64,000 nt of DNA from Amaurobius ferox (GCA_951213105.1 OX578153.1:58414520-58478519), one strand, 5' to 3'; positions 12,071 to 23,576 are shown, numbered from the stretch's first letter. A program made the numbers and translations. Notes: generated by a model from the sequence alone, not told the origin.

Positions 12071-12108
12071 CAGTCCACAGGATGAGTCGGACGGTCTGGG
12101 CTTCAACA
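12071..12108 (+). repeat. SINE 3'-tail fragment
   Basis: Matches only the last part of the SINE tail (GGATGAGTCGGACGGTCTGG then GCTTCAACA). No convincing target duplication is visible, so this may be a decayed copy. Confidence 0.5.
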
Positions 12109-12954
12109 TAGGTGAATCGCGCCGAGTCCTGAAGTATCTGTGAACGAAATTTCCTATCCGTACGGCATTTAGATTTTCCTCTACAGATAACATAGACAAA
12201 CTAACAGATACACATCATTATTATTACAGGTTAACACTACACTCGGTTAATGAAGAATTTTTAAATTAAAAGACATTTTTAAGTTACAAGAATAAATATA
12301 AGTAAAAGCATCATATTGTTTAGCCCTAGGTGTCAAAACTATCTTGTAAGTACTTCAAATCAAATGATTTTTAAAACAAGTTTTAGAAATTATATTCATT
12401 TATCCTCAAAGACATTTTAACATTTGCAATTTTATTACATTTCTTGTCAGCTCGGGAGCACATTATTAAATGTCCCGCAAAAATCATCAAAATCTAAAGT
12501 AAAACATTACGTATGCTTAAATGTATCAATTAAATACAGTTTTCTGTCTTTTCTTTGTGTTGGAACTTTACTTTTTATTTTTTTAATACTTTAAGTTCTG
12601 CCCAAGTGGTTTTTAATATTGTGGGGATATCATTTTAATAGGCGTAATTGATCTAAAAATGTCAATCCAAAATTTTAAATTGATTTGAATATTTGAAAAA
12701 AAAAAATCAATCCCAATTACGCCCTAATCTATTAATCGAATCATTACGTCAATTAATCGATCCTATAAATAAATTAATCGATTCGATAAATCAATTAATC
12801 GAAACAACCCTACTTGCAACTAAAACTTGATGTGTAATAGATAGCTTCTTCTATAACTTTAGCCGTGTTCAATTCAATATTGCTTTACTTAGCACACTAC
12901 AAGATAGCTTTAGATCTTATTAAAAATGCAATCACTTTTACGTCTAAACTGTTA
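12109..12954. other. AT-rich DNA with an ATTAATCGA cluster
   Basis: No gene or mobile-element terminus is recognised. Four ATTAATCGA-type words occur within about 75 bp (12730-12802), some as the palindrome AATCGATT. The rest is unremarkable AT-rich sequence. Confidence 0.5.
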
Positions 12955-13325
12955 ATTGCACTGTATTTAACTGCCTCTTGTGTCCCACCTACACCTTGTC
13001 ACAATTTCTATCCTTTTGTATTTGAATATCCATGATTTTTCCTTTTCACTTCACCAGTTCATTAACTTTTTTTGCTGTTTGCATTGTTCTTCCTTTACAA
13101 AGACAATGCAGGTACTGAATTGCTTTGACGCAAAACATGTCGTCGAATCTTTAGTTTTCTGCAACTTTTAGTCTAATTACTTCCTCAATAAATCTTTCTT
13201 TTCTGCAACTTGATTAAGACAAAAATCGATCTTAAGCTTAATCTTAGATCTGTGTCGTGAAATCATCGTTTTGCTCCTCAACTTACTTCACAACTTTGTA
13301 AACAAGAAAATGGAAAGATTTCGGT
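12955..13325 (+). repeat. Dispersed repeat H, copy 1
   Basis: Diverged copy of a sequence also present at 19985-20320 and 24965-25225. Shared parts are ttagtctaattacttcctcaat, a TTTTCTGCAACTTGAT-like stretch and a cgttttg(t/c)...catcaac segment. Ends and class are unknown. Confidence 0.45.
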
Positions 13326-14264
13326 GATTAGGTCGTGAAGAAAACATTTGCTTCGTATTCATTAACGGAAATATTTCTCTGGAGTAGCGAGCAGTTTCTT
13401 GCAGTCGCAGAACATCTGCGGAACATTATTTGTTTATTATAACTTCAAAATTTTCTGTAAATTTTCAGTAAACTTTATTTTATAAAATTAAATATAACTA
13501 TATACAATATAAAATTTAACTACAATAACACCCAATAAAAATTTATTATGAAATTCTATTTAAAATCGTTTTTAAAATACTGTTAATTGTTAGAGCTAGA
13601 GAGTACTCATTTCAAAAAAATGCGTAGTTTAATTATTCTACCTCGCTCTGCGAATATGACGACAGGGGAATTAAGAACCCCACGCTTGTTCTCAGGATCT
13701 CTAGAGACACAGAATACCATATTCAGAAGGTTCACTCCCATACACCATCGGATATACACCATCGCAGCTATGACGTAAAAAGAGCTCGACTGCTAGATTT
13801 GGCGACTATCGCTCAATTGGCGATTTTATGCTAATGCAACCAAAAGAAAAAAAAAATACGTAACTGTACTTTTATAATTTTTTTAAACTATAAATATGAT
13901 AACCATTTAAAAATCCTTTTTCTATAATATGTGTAAATTTCAATAAATAAACATAGATATATATTTAATTCATGTAATCATAAATTGAATAAAAAATTAA
14001 CGCATTACATCACTGTAAATTATTATACACCAAAAATTACAAGCTAAGATACCCAAAAACTGAAATATTATATAATATTTTCAGCCTAAAAAGTATACTA
14101 GCGTGTTGTTAAATTGCTGAGTTCTTATCATCAGATAGTTTTGAACTACAGTAGATACACACATCGACCGACATATCTATACAGACACATGTACAGATAC
14201 ATATTAATTGTTTAATTTGACCTTTTTAAGGAATATATATAACAAACAAATTCAATTTTGGAAC
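13326..14264. other. AT-rich DNA, nothing recognised
   Basis: No conserved frame, RNA gene or recognisable repeat. A short stretch at 13620-13790 is less AT-rich, but its open frame is only about 60 codons and resembles nothing known to me. Confidence 0.45.
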
Positions 14265-14735
14265 ATTATATTGTTTACATCTAATTTAAAGCAATGGCTA
14301 TGAAACACTGTTTGAGCTGCTATTGTTTATTTGTGTGGATAAATTATATTGTTTACATTAAATATAAAGAATTGACAATAAAACACTCTTTGAGCTTCTA
14401 TTGTTTATTTGTGTAGATAAATTATATTGTTTACAACAAATATGAAGAATTGACAATAAAACGCTCTTTGAGCTTCTATTATTTACTTGTATGGATACTT
14501 TATATTGTTTACATTAAATATAAAGCAATGACAATAAAACACTGTTTGAGCTGCTATTGTTTATTTGCGTGCATAAATTATATTGTTTACATCAAATATA
14601 TTAAGCAATGGCAATAAAACACTGTTTGAACTGCTATTGTTTATTTTTGTGGATAAATTATATTGTTTAGATCAAATGTAAAGCATAGGCAATAAAACTC
14701 TGTTTAAACTACTATTGTTTCTTTGTTTTTTATTT
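14265..14735. repeat. 78-bp minisatellite, about six units
   Basis: The word TTGTTTACA (or a near match) recurs at 14271, 14349, 14427, 14505, 14583 and 14663, i.e. every 78 bp and once 80 bp. Each unit also has a CAATAAAACACTGTTTGAGC-like block and CTATTGTTTATTTGTGTGGA. Units differ at many positions, so the array is old. It ends where a truncated family A element begins. Confidence 0.88.
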
Positions 14736-14741
14736 TATATT

Positions 14742-15226
14742 ATTAGTCTTTTATTTTAGATTTTGACAATTTTTGAGGACCATTTCGCAAAAAGGCAGTT
14801 TGTTTCTTTTCCGAATCGTACTTAAATCTAATCAGCACCAGGGTAACCCATGAATGACTTATATGCCACATTTTGCAAAATTTGGTGGGATTTGATTTTC
14901 AGCTAGTGTGGATACATACGACTTTTGCAGGCCATTTTGCAAAAAAGACAGTTTTTTTTTCACGAATCGTACTAAAATCTAATCAACTCTAAGGTACCCC
15001 ACAAGTGACATATCTACGAAAATTTTGTGGTATTCGGTTAATTAGTTTTTCAGCTAGAATGGATACATCCATTGAACAGACGAACACACAGACTTCATGC
15101 TAAAAATAGTTTTTTCGGATTCTAGAGTGCTCGAAACGTGTAGATCCGTCGAAAACCCGAGTTGCGATTTTCGACACGATTCCAATATTTTCACTATACA
15201 TTACCATATATTGTAGGGAATGTAGG
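14742..15226 (+). mobile_element. Helitron-like family A, 5'-truncated copy
   Basis: Holds two of the internal ~137-bp repeats (gccattt(c/t)gcaaaa...gtggataca), the CAAACACACAGAC-type tract, and the 3' hairpin in decayed form (TCACTATACATTACC and TTGTAGGGAATGTAG). The 5' half is missing. Only two bases separate it from the 5' end of the next copy. Confidence 0.75.
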
Positions 15227-15228
15227 AA

Positions 15229-15722
15229 TCTGATGTGGGCAGCGCAGGACTTTCCTTACAGACACAAACTCATTTCATATTTCTGTCTTTCACAGATCAT
15301 TAAATTGAGTTTATTTGCGCAAAATAACACGGATTATTATTTGAAATTAGACTGAATTCGCAGTTTCAATTCAATTTTCGTTTTCATTTGAAGGCTGTAC
15401 GTATTTTGAAAGGCGATGTAGAAGACCCAGACCGTCCGACTCGTCCAGAGGACTAAGAGCAACTATTTGGACGGCCGGATGAAAGGCGATGTAGTAAAAA
15501 TGCGAAAAAATTAAATATGTCGAGAACGATTAGTCGGTTATGCGGTTATGCTTATTATTTTTGACACCAAAAATTACGTATAAAACAATCAATTAATGGA
15601 TACTTTTGCTTATACGCAGTCTTTTAGTTTAGAATTTCACGATTTTTGCTGCATGATTTATTAAGACAATGCAGGTTCTTTTTTCCGAATGGTACCAGAA
15701 TCTAATCAGCCCCAGGGTAAGG
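15229..15722 (+). mobile_element. Helitron-like family A, 3'-truncated copy with nested SINE tail
   Basis: Starts A|TCTGATGTGGGCAGC directly after the 3' end of the previous copy, giving a head-to-tail pair. It carries the 5' ACTTTCC subterminal block and the CGAGAACGATTAGTC block, and is interrupted by a 58-bp retroposed SINE tail at 15422-15479. It stops after the first AATCTAATCAGCCCCAGGG block. Confidence 0.75.
15422..15479 (-). mobile_element. 58-bp SINE-tail insertion with 15-bp target duplication
   Basis: The 15-bp word TGAAAGGCGATGTAG occurs at 15407-15421 and again at 15480-15494. Between them is only the minus-strand 3' end of a SINE: from TCCGGCCGTCC to GGACGGTCTGGGTCTT. The two arms CCGTCC and GGACGG can pair. 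This is a very short but otherwise regular retroposition. Confidence 0.88.
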
Positions 15723-15830
15723 TAATCAACACCACTTTCGACAAAAATCAAGCATCCGTTCTATCCAGGATATGGATTTTGGTCTCATTCGCTTCATCTC
15801 AGCTTCAAGATCAACAAAGAACAAGAAAGA

Positions 15831-17114
15831 TCAATCATGCATAAAGCATTGATTATGAAACACTTTCCAACTTCAATGCAATTTTATTTAAACATCTCTA
15901 AAGTGCGATACATTCCTCGGTAATATTTTTAAAATTATCACAATACCACATTAATTTATTATATTTGAAAACTTGAAACTTCATCGAAAAATATGAATTT
16001 CGTTCAAATGACGGCATTAAAATATAAATTGCCTGATTTAAACATCTGTAAAATGCGATACATTCCTCGGTAATATTTTTAAAATTATCATAATACTACA
16101 ATAATTTATTAAATTTGATAACATTATCGAAAATAAATGAAATTTATTCAAATGACGTCATCAAAATATAACACGCCTGGCTCTCTCTATAAAAGCAGCA
16201 TTTCATTCATTAACTTTTTTACATTCATTTCATTCATCACAATACTATATTAATTTATTTATTTTAAAACTTAAGACCATGGAAGTACAAGTAATTAAAC
16301 TCTATGCTTTAAACTTCATCGAAAAAATTGTCTGCTTCTCTGTGTAAAATCAATTAATGTCTCATTCATATCAGCTATATTGCAGACTCCAAAGCTAAAT
16401 AATTTTGCATTAAAGAAATTCAGCAATTAGTATACAACTCATCTTACAGCTTGATGTATTTATATTCTCCATAAGTGAAAATTAGGCTTCGTTGTAGAAA
16501 TAATCAAAGTTGGATGATCATTTAAACTCAAATATATTGTAATTGCGTTGTTTCAGTATGTAGATTCACAGAATTTCAGCAAAAATAAAGCGATTTTAGG
16601 ACGGATACAACTCTGAATATGAATTAAAAAGAACTTTAAAAATCACGATTTTGACACAAGATGGATGCCATATTTTATTTTGAAGTGGGTTAGGCGATCT
16701 CTTTATATAATGGTCACGTGATCTCTTCATATAAGAGATGTAATTATTATTTTAATTTTTATTTAAAAAACTACCGAATATATTCTGCTGAAATTTTTTT
16801 TATATATTTTATGGGATAATTTAAATATTTCCTAAAACTTTCGAAGCAATTTGTGAATTGTAAATCCTCTTAAAAAATGTTTGAAAATTTAGGTTCCATA
16901 GGGTTCAATATATTTTAGTTTTTCAACCTGTGTTCAATCCCAAACTAATTGGGTGATATTATTCATTTCTATTCCCATAAGTTCCACAGATCGTTTGAAC
17001 AATTAAAATTTCATTTTGAGAAAGTCATTTTTACTACAGTTATCGTGCTAACGGACAGACAGACAGAATGAACAAAGTCATAAACACTTTTCTACTATGT
17101 TGTAAAGTGTTAAA
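15831..17114 (+). mobile_element. Helitron-like family D, full copy 1
   Basis: Starts A|TCAATCATGCATAAAGC, a small 5' hairpin, followed by the subterminal AACACTTTCCAAC. The 3' end is a hairpin with arms AACACTTT and AAAGTGTT, the outer one matching the 5' subterminal block in inverted form. Inside are a ~148-bp direct duplication (about 15889 and 16037), a TGACGTCA/TATAAAA/ATG module (16153-16281) and a GGACAGACAGACAG tract near the 3' end. The plan matches families A and B. No transposase is encoded. Confidence 0.75.
16153..16281 (+). promoter_or_regulatory. CRE + TATA + start-codon module in family D
   Basis: TGACGTCA at 16153-16160, TATAAAA at 16188-16194 with TCATT-type initiator words just downstream, and ACCATGG with the ATG at 16279-16281, followed after four codons by a GTAATT that could be a splice donor. 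The TATA box, its setting and the ATG recur in copies D3 and D4. Whether it drives transcription is unknown. Confidence 0.4.
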
Positions 17115-17385
17115 AACGAAAGTTTTGAAAATCGCATTAGAGATAACGGTATAAAGGGATATTAAAAATACTTACGCAACTTCTCTCTCAAAGCTGTGCG
17201 CCATTCCAATTTTATGCTTAAATTTGAAATGTGTTTTGAAATTCTGAACTTTTAAATGAGTAGGTCATATGTAATATCCACCAACCATTGAAAACGCTCG
17301 AAACGCAGGTGAAATGACTTGTAAGGTAATAAAACTAACAAAACTCAGTTTATTCTCTAAACTCAGTCCACTTACCAAACATATA
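17115..17385. other. Left flank of Helitron G1, nothing recognised
   Basis: AT-rich with no recognised repeat. It ends in an A immediately before the TC of the Helitron at 17386. Confidence 0.5.
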
Positions 17386-17495
17386 TCTATATAAAAAAAA
17401 TAACTGGCAAAGCAGCCGCTTCGGCTATTTGACAAATTTCTCATTATTCGAGATTGTCTGCTTCGTACCGTAAAAACTATAGCATATAAAAAAAA

Positions 17496-18393
17496 TCTGA
17501 TGTGGGCAGCACATATGACTTTCCTTATATAATGCAATGAATTTACTACTTTTACAGTAAAAAAAATAGATTATTTTTATAGTAGATGTTTATATTTTTT
17601 CCAAGATATTGAATTTTCGTCAATGAGTCGCCATTTTCAATTATTTAGCGCCATTTTTATTCATTTGGCGAGTTTTTCGTTAATTTAGAAGCATTTAAAA
17701 AATCGCCAAGTTGGCGACATTCCATCAAATTCGTCGCGAAAATTGTGTATTGGCGTTCAAATACAAAAGTATTACTCAAAGCATATTTTTTCATGAATGG
17801 AACGAGCTAGATCCACGAGAATGATGTCATAAAATTTATCGCATGGTATTACATATGAAAAGTGAACATGTTTCTCAATAGGAAATATTTTTTTCTTATT
17901 TTATGTGATTTTCTGATAATTTTTTTTAAATGTGCAATATCTAGGGAACGGTTTATGTTAGCGTTCTAAAATTTCTGTCATTCGTTTTCTAATGAAAATC
18001 TATTTGCGTTACTTTATTGAAATGTCTATTTGCGTAATTTTATTAAAGGTTTTGATTTTTTGACGATTTTTTCAAAATTTCACTCGAAAATTTAAGGGGG
18101 TTCTGAACATTCGATTGCGTACAAAAATAATGGGCTTCCAGTGTTTATGGATTGTAATTTTTGTACCAAATTACGTTCGAATCCGTCCATTCGATCGTCA
18201 GTTATCGTCTCCACACACACACACACACACACATACTTCACACACACGCACGTACTTTCACAAACACAGACATCCCTTCAAAAATATTCGATTCGTGATC
18301 AGGGATGCTTTGAACGTGCTCCGAAAACTCTAATTTGAATTTTTTACCCCATCACAATACATTCCTTATACATTATGTATATAAGGAAAATAA
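17496..18393 (+). mobile_element. Helitron-like family B, copy 1 (nested in Helitron G)
   Basis: Starts TCTGATGTGGGCAGCACA with the ACTTTCCTTATATAATG block, and ends with the TTCCTTATACATTATG hairpin and TATATAAGGAAAATAA. The uninterrupted Helitron copy at about 31885 shows the empty site, with an A-run followed by TATAG, so the element sits between A and T. Internal parts are the TCGCCAAGTTGGCGA palindrome (17703-17717), the CGAACCG-type block near a decayed 'atatctcgagaacgg' sequence, a CA tract (about 18211-18235) and the ACGTGCTC block. Confidence 0.85.
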
Positions 18394-18730
18394 TATAAAT
18401 TTTGGTACACTTGTAGAGAATGGTTTGAGATGCTGAAATTTACCGTTTTTCGATTCATACTTTAGTTTCAAAAATATTTTTATGTCAAACACAAAATATT
18501 TGAACTGCGAGTTCGCGTCCTAGATAGGCTAGCTATAGCAAAACTACAAAATTTTACAGGACGGTACCTACATAGTTTAATTTCTACAGGATGAAAACAT
18601 TTTTTTTAATAAGATTTAGTTTGCAAGTCATTCTACTCTTTATGCACATCTGAAGTAAAAATGTTTCATAAGGGCTCGTCTCTCGAATTTCTCTGTCTTG
18701 TACCTCAAAAACTGCAGCATACAAAAAAAA

Positions 18731-19666
18731 TCTGATGTGGACAGCACATGACTTCCCTTATGTAATGCAATGTATTTACTACTTTTACAGAAAAATCAAA
18801 ATAGGTTATTCTTATAGTAGATACTTATATTTTTTCAAAGATATTGAACTTTCGTCAAATAGTCGTTATTTTCATTGATTTAGCGTCATTTTCATCCATT
18901 TGGCAAGATTTTGTTTGATTTGGTAACATTTAAAAAGTCGCCAAGTTGGCGAAATTCCGCAAATTCGTCCCCAAATTCTCGCCAAGCGTTATGGACGGAG
19001 AAATAATTTATTCTTATAGCAGAAAAATGATTATTGACGTTCAAATACAAAAGTATTACTCAAAGTATCTTTTTTCATGAACGGAACGATCTAGGATCTA
19101 CGACAATGATGTCACCAAATTTATCGCATGATATTGCATATGAAAAGTGAACATGTTTCTCAATAGAAAATATTTTATTTTATTTTATATAATTTTTTTT
19201 AAAGACGTCAATATCTCGAGAACGGTTCATGTTAGCGTTCTAAAATTTATGTTAATCGTTTTCTAATGAAACATTACATAAGAAATGTCTATTTGCGTAA
19301 CTTTTTTAGAGGTTCTGATTTTTTGACGATTTTTTTAAAATTTCACTCGAAGATTTAAAAGGGTTCTGAGCATTCGATTGTGTATAAAAACAATAAGCTT
19401 TCAGTATTCACAGATTGTAATTTTTGTACCAAGTTTCGTTCGAATCGGTCCATTCGTTCGTCAGTTATCGTTTCCAGAGACTCACTGACACACACACACA
19501 CACACACACACATACTTTCACACACGCACACTCAGACATCACCTCAAAAATGTTCGACTCGTGATCAGGGATGCTTGAAACGTGCTCTCCCGTCGAAAAC
19601 TCGAATTCGAATTTTAGACACCGTTACAATACTTTCCTTATACATTATTGTATATAAGGAAAATAA
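18731..19666 (+). mobile_element. Helitron-like family B, copy 2 (nested in Helitron G)
   Basis: 936 bp with complete ends: A|TCTGATGTGGACAGCACATG and the 3' hairpin TTCCTTATACATTATTG with TATATAAGGAAAATAA|T. The empty site is seen in the paralogous Helitron at about 33025. The CTCGAGAACGGTTCATG core, the TCGCCAAGTTGGCGA palindrome and a CA tract (about 19490-19511) are all present. Confidence 0.87.
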
Positions 19667-19824
19667 TAGGAAATTTGGTACATTTGAAGAGAAATAATAG
19701 TGAACCGCGGTTAAATAAACCGTTTTGCGATTAAAATATTATTTTGGCTTGAAATAGCTCGTGAACTTAGCTCGATGAGCGGGAGCGAGTAGGAGGCAAG
19801 GTGGAGGTTGACGGAGCCCCCTAG

Positions 19825-19984
19825 TATTTATAAAAATTCCTTACGTAGTTAAGGAAATGTTGAAATTAGAATCAATAATATATTTTTTTTTCATTTTGTA
19901 TTTAGATAGAAAAAAACACTATTGCATTTTTCTGAACGGTTAATTAAAAGACATATAGCTACCTACATCATATCACACCCACAG
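19825..19984. other. Right flank of Helitron G1
   Basis: Short AT-rich flank, starting with the T expected after a Helitron CTAG end. Nothing else recognised. Confidence 0.5.
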
Positions 19985-20320
19985 TTCATTTTTCGTGCTT
20001 CCCTTTATTTCCATCTGGGCATCCATGCCATTTTCTTTTTCAGGCTTCAACAGCTCATTAACTTTTTGTCATTATTGCTGGTATTCTAGTGGAAAGGTAA
20101 TTTCGACACCCAGTCGCCGCTCACGCAAAAAAGTCGCCAAATCTTCAAATTTGTACGCGTTTTAGCCTAACTACTTCTTCAATATATCTTACTTTTTTGC
20201 AATTTGGTAAGACAGAATTCCATTATGTGATCAGAATTGTGTTGTGAATCTATTTTTTCGTCATCAACTGTTTTTGCGTTCTTATATTTTTGTAGAAAGT
20301 TTTCTTGTACAAGAAGGTTT
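19985..20320 (+). repeat. Dispersed repeat H, copy 2
   Basis: Shares attaactttttgtcatt-, CGCAAAAAAGTCGCC- and taactacttcttcaat-like blocks with the copies at 12955 and 24965. Highly diverged; ends uncertain. Confidence 0.42.
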
Positions 20321-20448
20321 TTTTAGAATTATACGTAATAAGACAAAAGCCGATTTTCAGGGTTCTGTATCTCTGCCTACAAGTTAGCTGTAGGCTTGAT
20401 ATTTTCATGCAATATTACCACGAAATTGACAAAACCGAAACTAAAAAA

Positions 20449-21327
20449 TCTGATATGGGCAGCACATGACTTTCCCTGCAGACACAAATTCATATTTTCT
20501 TTATTTCTTTAATAATTCTGCAGATTGAGTTTAATTGCAAAAAATAACTCTAAATTTGCATTTTTAATTCAATCTGTGTCTTTATTTGGTAATTGGACAT
20601 TTTTCTGATAACGGCGTAACAAAAATGCAAGAAAGCTCAAATATCTTGAGAACGGTTAGTCCTAAAGTATAATGGAGTGTGTTATATTATTTTCCTTGTC
20701 AAAAATTGCGTATAAAACAATTTAATTGATGCATTTCAGCATACCTAGGCTTTTTTTTTTTAAATTTTGGCGATTTTTGCGAGCCATTTCGTAGAAAATG
20801 GCAGGTTGTTCTTTTCGGTATCGGACCAAAATCTAATCAGCACCAGAGTATCCCACCAGTAACGTATCTACCAAATTTTGTGAAATTTGGTAAATTAGTA
20901 TTTTAGCTAGGGTGGATATACGAAACTTTTGTGGGTAATTTCATAATAAAAGGCAGGTTGTTCTTTTCCGAATCATACCAAAATCTAATCAGCACCAAAG
21001 CATCCTACACGTAACTTAACAACCGAATTTTATGAAATTTGGTCAATTAGTATTTTTGCAAAAGTGGATACATGAAATTTTTACGGGCCATTTCACAAAA
21101 AAGGCGAGTTCTGATTTTACGAATGCTACCAAAAACTAATCAGCACTAAGGTCTCACCCAAGTGGCTTACATACCAAATTTTATGAAATTCGGTCCATTC
21201 GTCTTTTAGTTAGAGTGGATACATACATTGACGACAAGACAGACAGACAGACAGACACACAGGTTGTGATTTTCGGTATGATTCCAATACTTTCCCTATA
21301 CATTACCATGTATTCCAGGGAAAGTAA
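20449..21327 (+). mobile_element. Helitron-like family A, complete long copy
   Basis: Starts A|TCTGATATGGGCAGCACATG with ACTTTCCCTGCAGAC, ends TTTCCCTATACATTACC plus TGTATTCCAGGGAAAGTAA. At 879 bp it is longer than the 768-812 bp of other copies because it has three of the internal ~137-bp repeats. A GACAGACAGACAG tract follows at about 21236-21258. The same 12-bp terminal inverted match seen in other copies is present but for one base (CCAGGG for GCAGGG). Confidence 0.85.
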
Positions 21328-21334
21328 AAATTAC

Positions 21335-21428
21335 AACTGGGGCAGAATAATCCGAAAAAAAAATGGCGGTGGCTTCAGTCCGATGGAGCCTAAAGGGTTT
21401 TGCGTGAATAACATTTTGTAAAATAAAA
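21335..21428 (+). repeat. Short repeat L, copy 1
   Basis: About 94 bp, matching 22999-23092 (ggcggtggcttcagtc, then gatggagcc, ttttgcgtgaataacatttt). It begins within eight bases of the 3' end of a family A element. Unknown class. Confidence 0.6.
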
Positions 21429-22068
21429 CTCAACTTTTGTAATATCGAAAATTAAAGAACTTGGTCCACAATTTGATTATATACACTTGTAAGGCTTTCA
21501 AAGAGCTACAAGTTCTTGCTTATTGTTCAGAACTAGCTCTTTTAGTTTCTGAGATATAAGCATTACAAACTTGAAAAACGGAAAATTTCCAATCTTCATT
21601 AACCAAACGATTATTCGAAAACTATAAATGCTTTTATTATAATAAATATAGATTTTGCTACTACATTTTTAGCACGCATTTTTATCGTTTACTATTAATG
21701 TACATCTTTTAAACTTTACTGCGTATTTCGAGTGCAATTTAGAAAACTGAAAAAAAAACTTGCTAGGAGAACTACTTCTTAAAGTTTTTTCGAAAAAAAA
21801 AAAACATTCAAAACATTAAAATGTGGAATTATTTTTTTACATATTCATATACATGGACCCTATTTCCGAGAAAACAAGTAAAAGAATTACTTACATTTTT
21901 ATCTGTTAGATGTTCGATTCAGATTAGTTCGATAGTATAAGTGCGCAAAGTGTTAACATTTTGCGTAAAGTTCCCTTTCTCCGCCAGAAAAACGCCCACC
22001 ATTGAGAGTTTTTATGTAATATTACCACAAAACTAACAAAAATAAAACAAACAAGAAATAATAATCAT
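21429..22068. other. AT-rich DNA, nothing recognised
   Basis: No gene, RNA or element terminus seen. The final bases form the left flank of family D copy 2. Confidence 0.45.
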
Positions 22069-22993
22069 GCATAAAGCATTGATTATGAAACACTTTCCAA
22101 CTGAAATGCAATTTTATTTTAACATCTCTAAAATGCGATACATTCAGCTTTAAAATATTTTAAATTATCACAGCACTGCAATAATTTGTTATATTTGAAA
22201 ACTTAAAACTTCACCCCCACCCAAAAAAAGAACGTTATTCAAATGACGTCATCGGAATATAAATCGTCATTCATATCACTTTTATTCCAGACTCCAAAGC
22301 CAAATAATTTTACTTGGAAAAAATTCAGCAATTCTTATACAACCCATCTTACAATCACCTGTTTACATTCTGCATCCATTAAAATTAGGCTTCGTTGTAA
22401 AAATAATCAAAGTTTGATGATCATTTAAACTAAAAACTAATGTATAATTGCGTTGACACGAAATCTAGATCCACAAAAATATAGCGGTTTTAGGACGGAT
22501 GCAACACTAAATATAAATTTAAATGAACTTTAAAAATCACGATTTTAACACTGAGAAAAAGATGAGCGTCCTATTTTATTTTAAACTGGGTCACGTGATT
22601 TCTTCATGCAATAGGTGTAATTATTATTTTAATTTTTATTTAAAAAACTATCAAACATATCTTGCTGAAATGTTTTTTATAGATTTTATGGGGTAATTTA
22701 AATACATTTTTAAATTCTCGAAGTAATTTGTGAATTTTATTAATTTTGCTGATAAAATGGTCGAAAAAATAGGTATCACAGGGTACAGTGTATTTCACAC
22801 ACAATCCAAAACTAATTGCATGATATTATTCATTTATATTCCCATATGTCCCACAGACCGTCTAAACAACATACTAAAATTTCAATTTGATAAAGTCACT
22901 TTTACAGCAGTTATCGTGCGAACGGAGAGGCAGACAGACAGACAGAATGAACAGAGGCATAAATACTTTTCAACTGTGTTAGAACGTGTTGAA
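22069..22993 (+). mobile_element. Helitron-like family D, internally deleted copy 2
   Basis: 5' part has AATCATGCATAAAGCATTG and AACACTTTCCAAC, and the 3' part has the GACAGACAGACAG tract (about 22931) and a decayed terminal hairpin (ACTTTTCAACTGTG and AACGTGTT). Compared with copies 1 and 3 it lacks about 350 bp: the second 5' repeat and the TATA region. TGACGTCA is retained at about 22244. Confidence 0.7.
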
Positions 22994-22998
22994 ATATT

Positions 22999-23092
22999 AT
23001 AACTGGTGCGGTATCACTAAAAAAATCGGCGGTGGCTGCAGTCTGATGGAGCCGAAATGGTTTTGCATGAATAACATTTTATAAAATAAAAC
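22999..23092 (+). repeat. Short repeat L, copy 2
   Basis: Matches 21335-21428 and begins within a few bases of the 3' end of a family D element, just as copy 1 begins next to a family A end. Confidence 0.6.
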
Positions 23093-23576
23093 ATAGGTTT
23101 TTTTTTGCTGCTATTCACATAAGCAAAAACTTTAAAAGGGCATATTTACAATTTTACACCCATACTTTCCTTTTCTTCAATTTTAATAGACCTACAGCCT
23201 TTATTTCTTAACTAATTTTAATTAATGATGGTCCATTATGACTATTCTGGTTGAAGGTACGTAATTTTCTTTTCAAAATTGAAGATAAAATTGATTTAAA
23301 TATTCAAAAGTGAAAAGAAACATGATTTTCCGGTCATTTTATTCGCGATCACGTTTTAACGGGATAGATTCCATTTGATCAATCAATGGAGTAGACACAT
23401 ATACAAACATTGACATACAGGTAATCAGACAGACATGCAAGAATTATTGTAAAGCTGTTATTCACATTAAATAAGCACAGTACATACTTTACATTTTAAA
23501 GAGAATAAAAGTTAGTGATATTTTTTAACACCAAATAAATGTGATTGATTAAACTAATATATATATTTTAAAAAAA
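23093..23576. other. AT-rich DNA, nothing recognised
   Basis: Contains only short A/T-rich words. The right edge is the A-run target of the B element. Confidence 0.45.

Larger units (their letters stand above)
17386..19824 (+). mobile_element. Canonical Helitron family G, copy 1, with two nested B elements
   Basis: Starts A|TCTATATAAAAAAAATAACT and ends with a decayed GC-rich hairpin (GGAGCCCCC), CTAG at 19821-19824, then T. Removing the two nested family B elements leaves about 605 bp, against about 620 bp for copy G2 with its nested A removed. The body contains two related ~260-bp segments, each with a gtaaaaactatagcata-like word and a TTTGGTACA(C/T)TT word. Non-autonomous, no coding capacity. 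Confidence 0.82.

Noticed and set aside
17386..19824. Rep/helicase gene of an autonomous Helitron
   Set aside because: No long frame or helicase motif in any Helitron-like element of the window; all are short non-autonomous copies.
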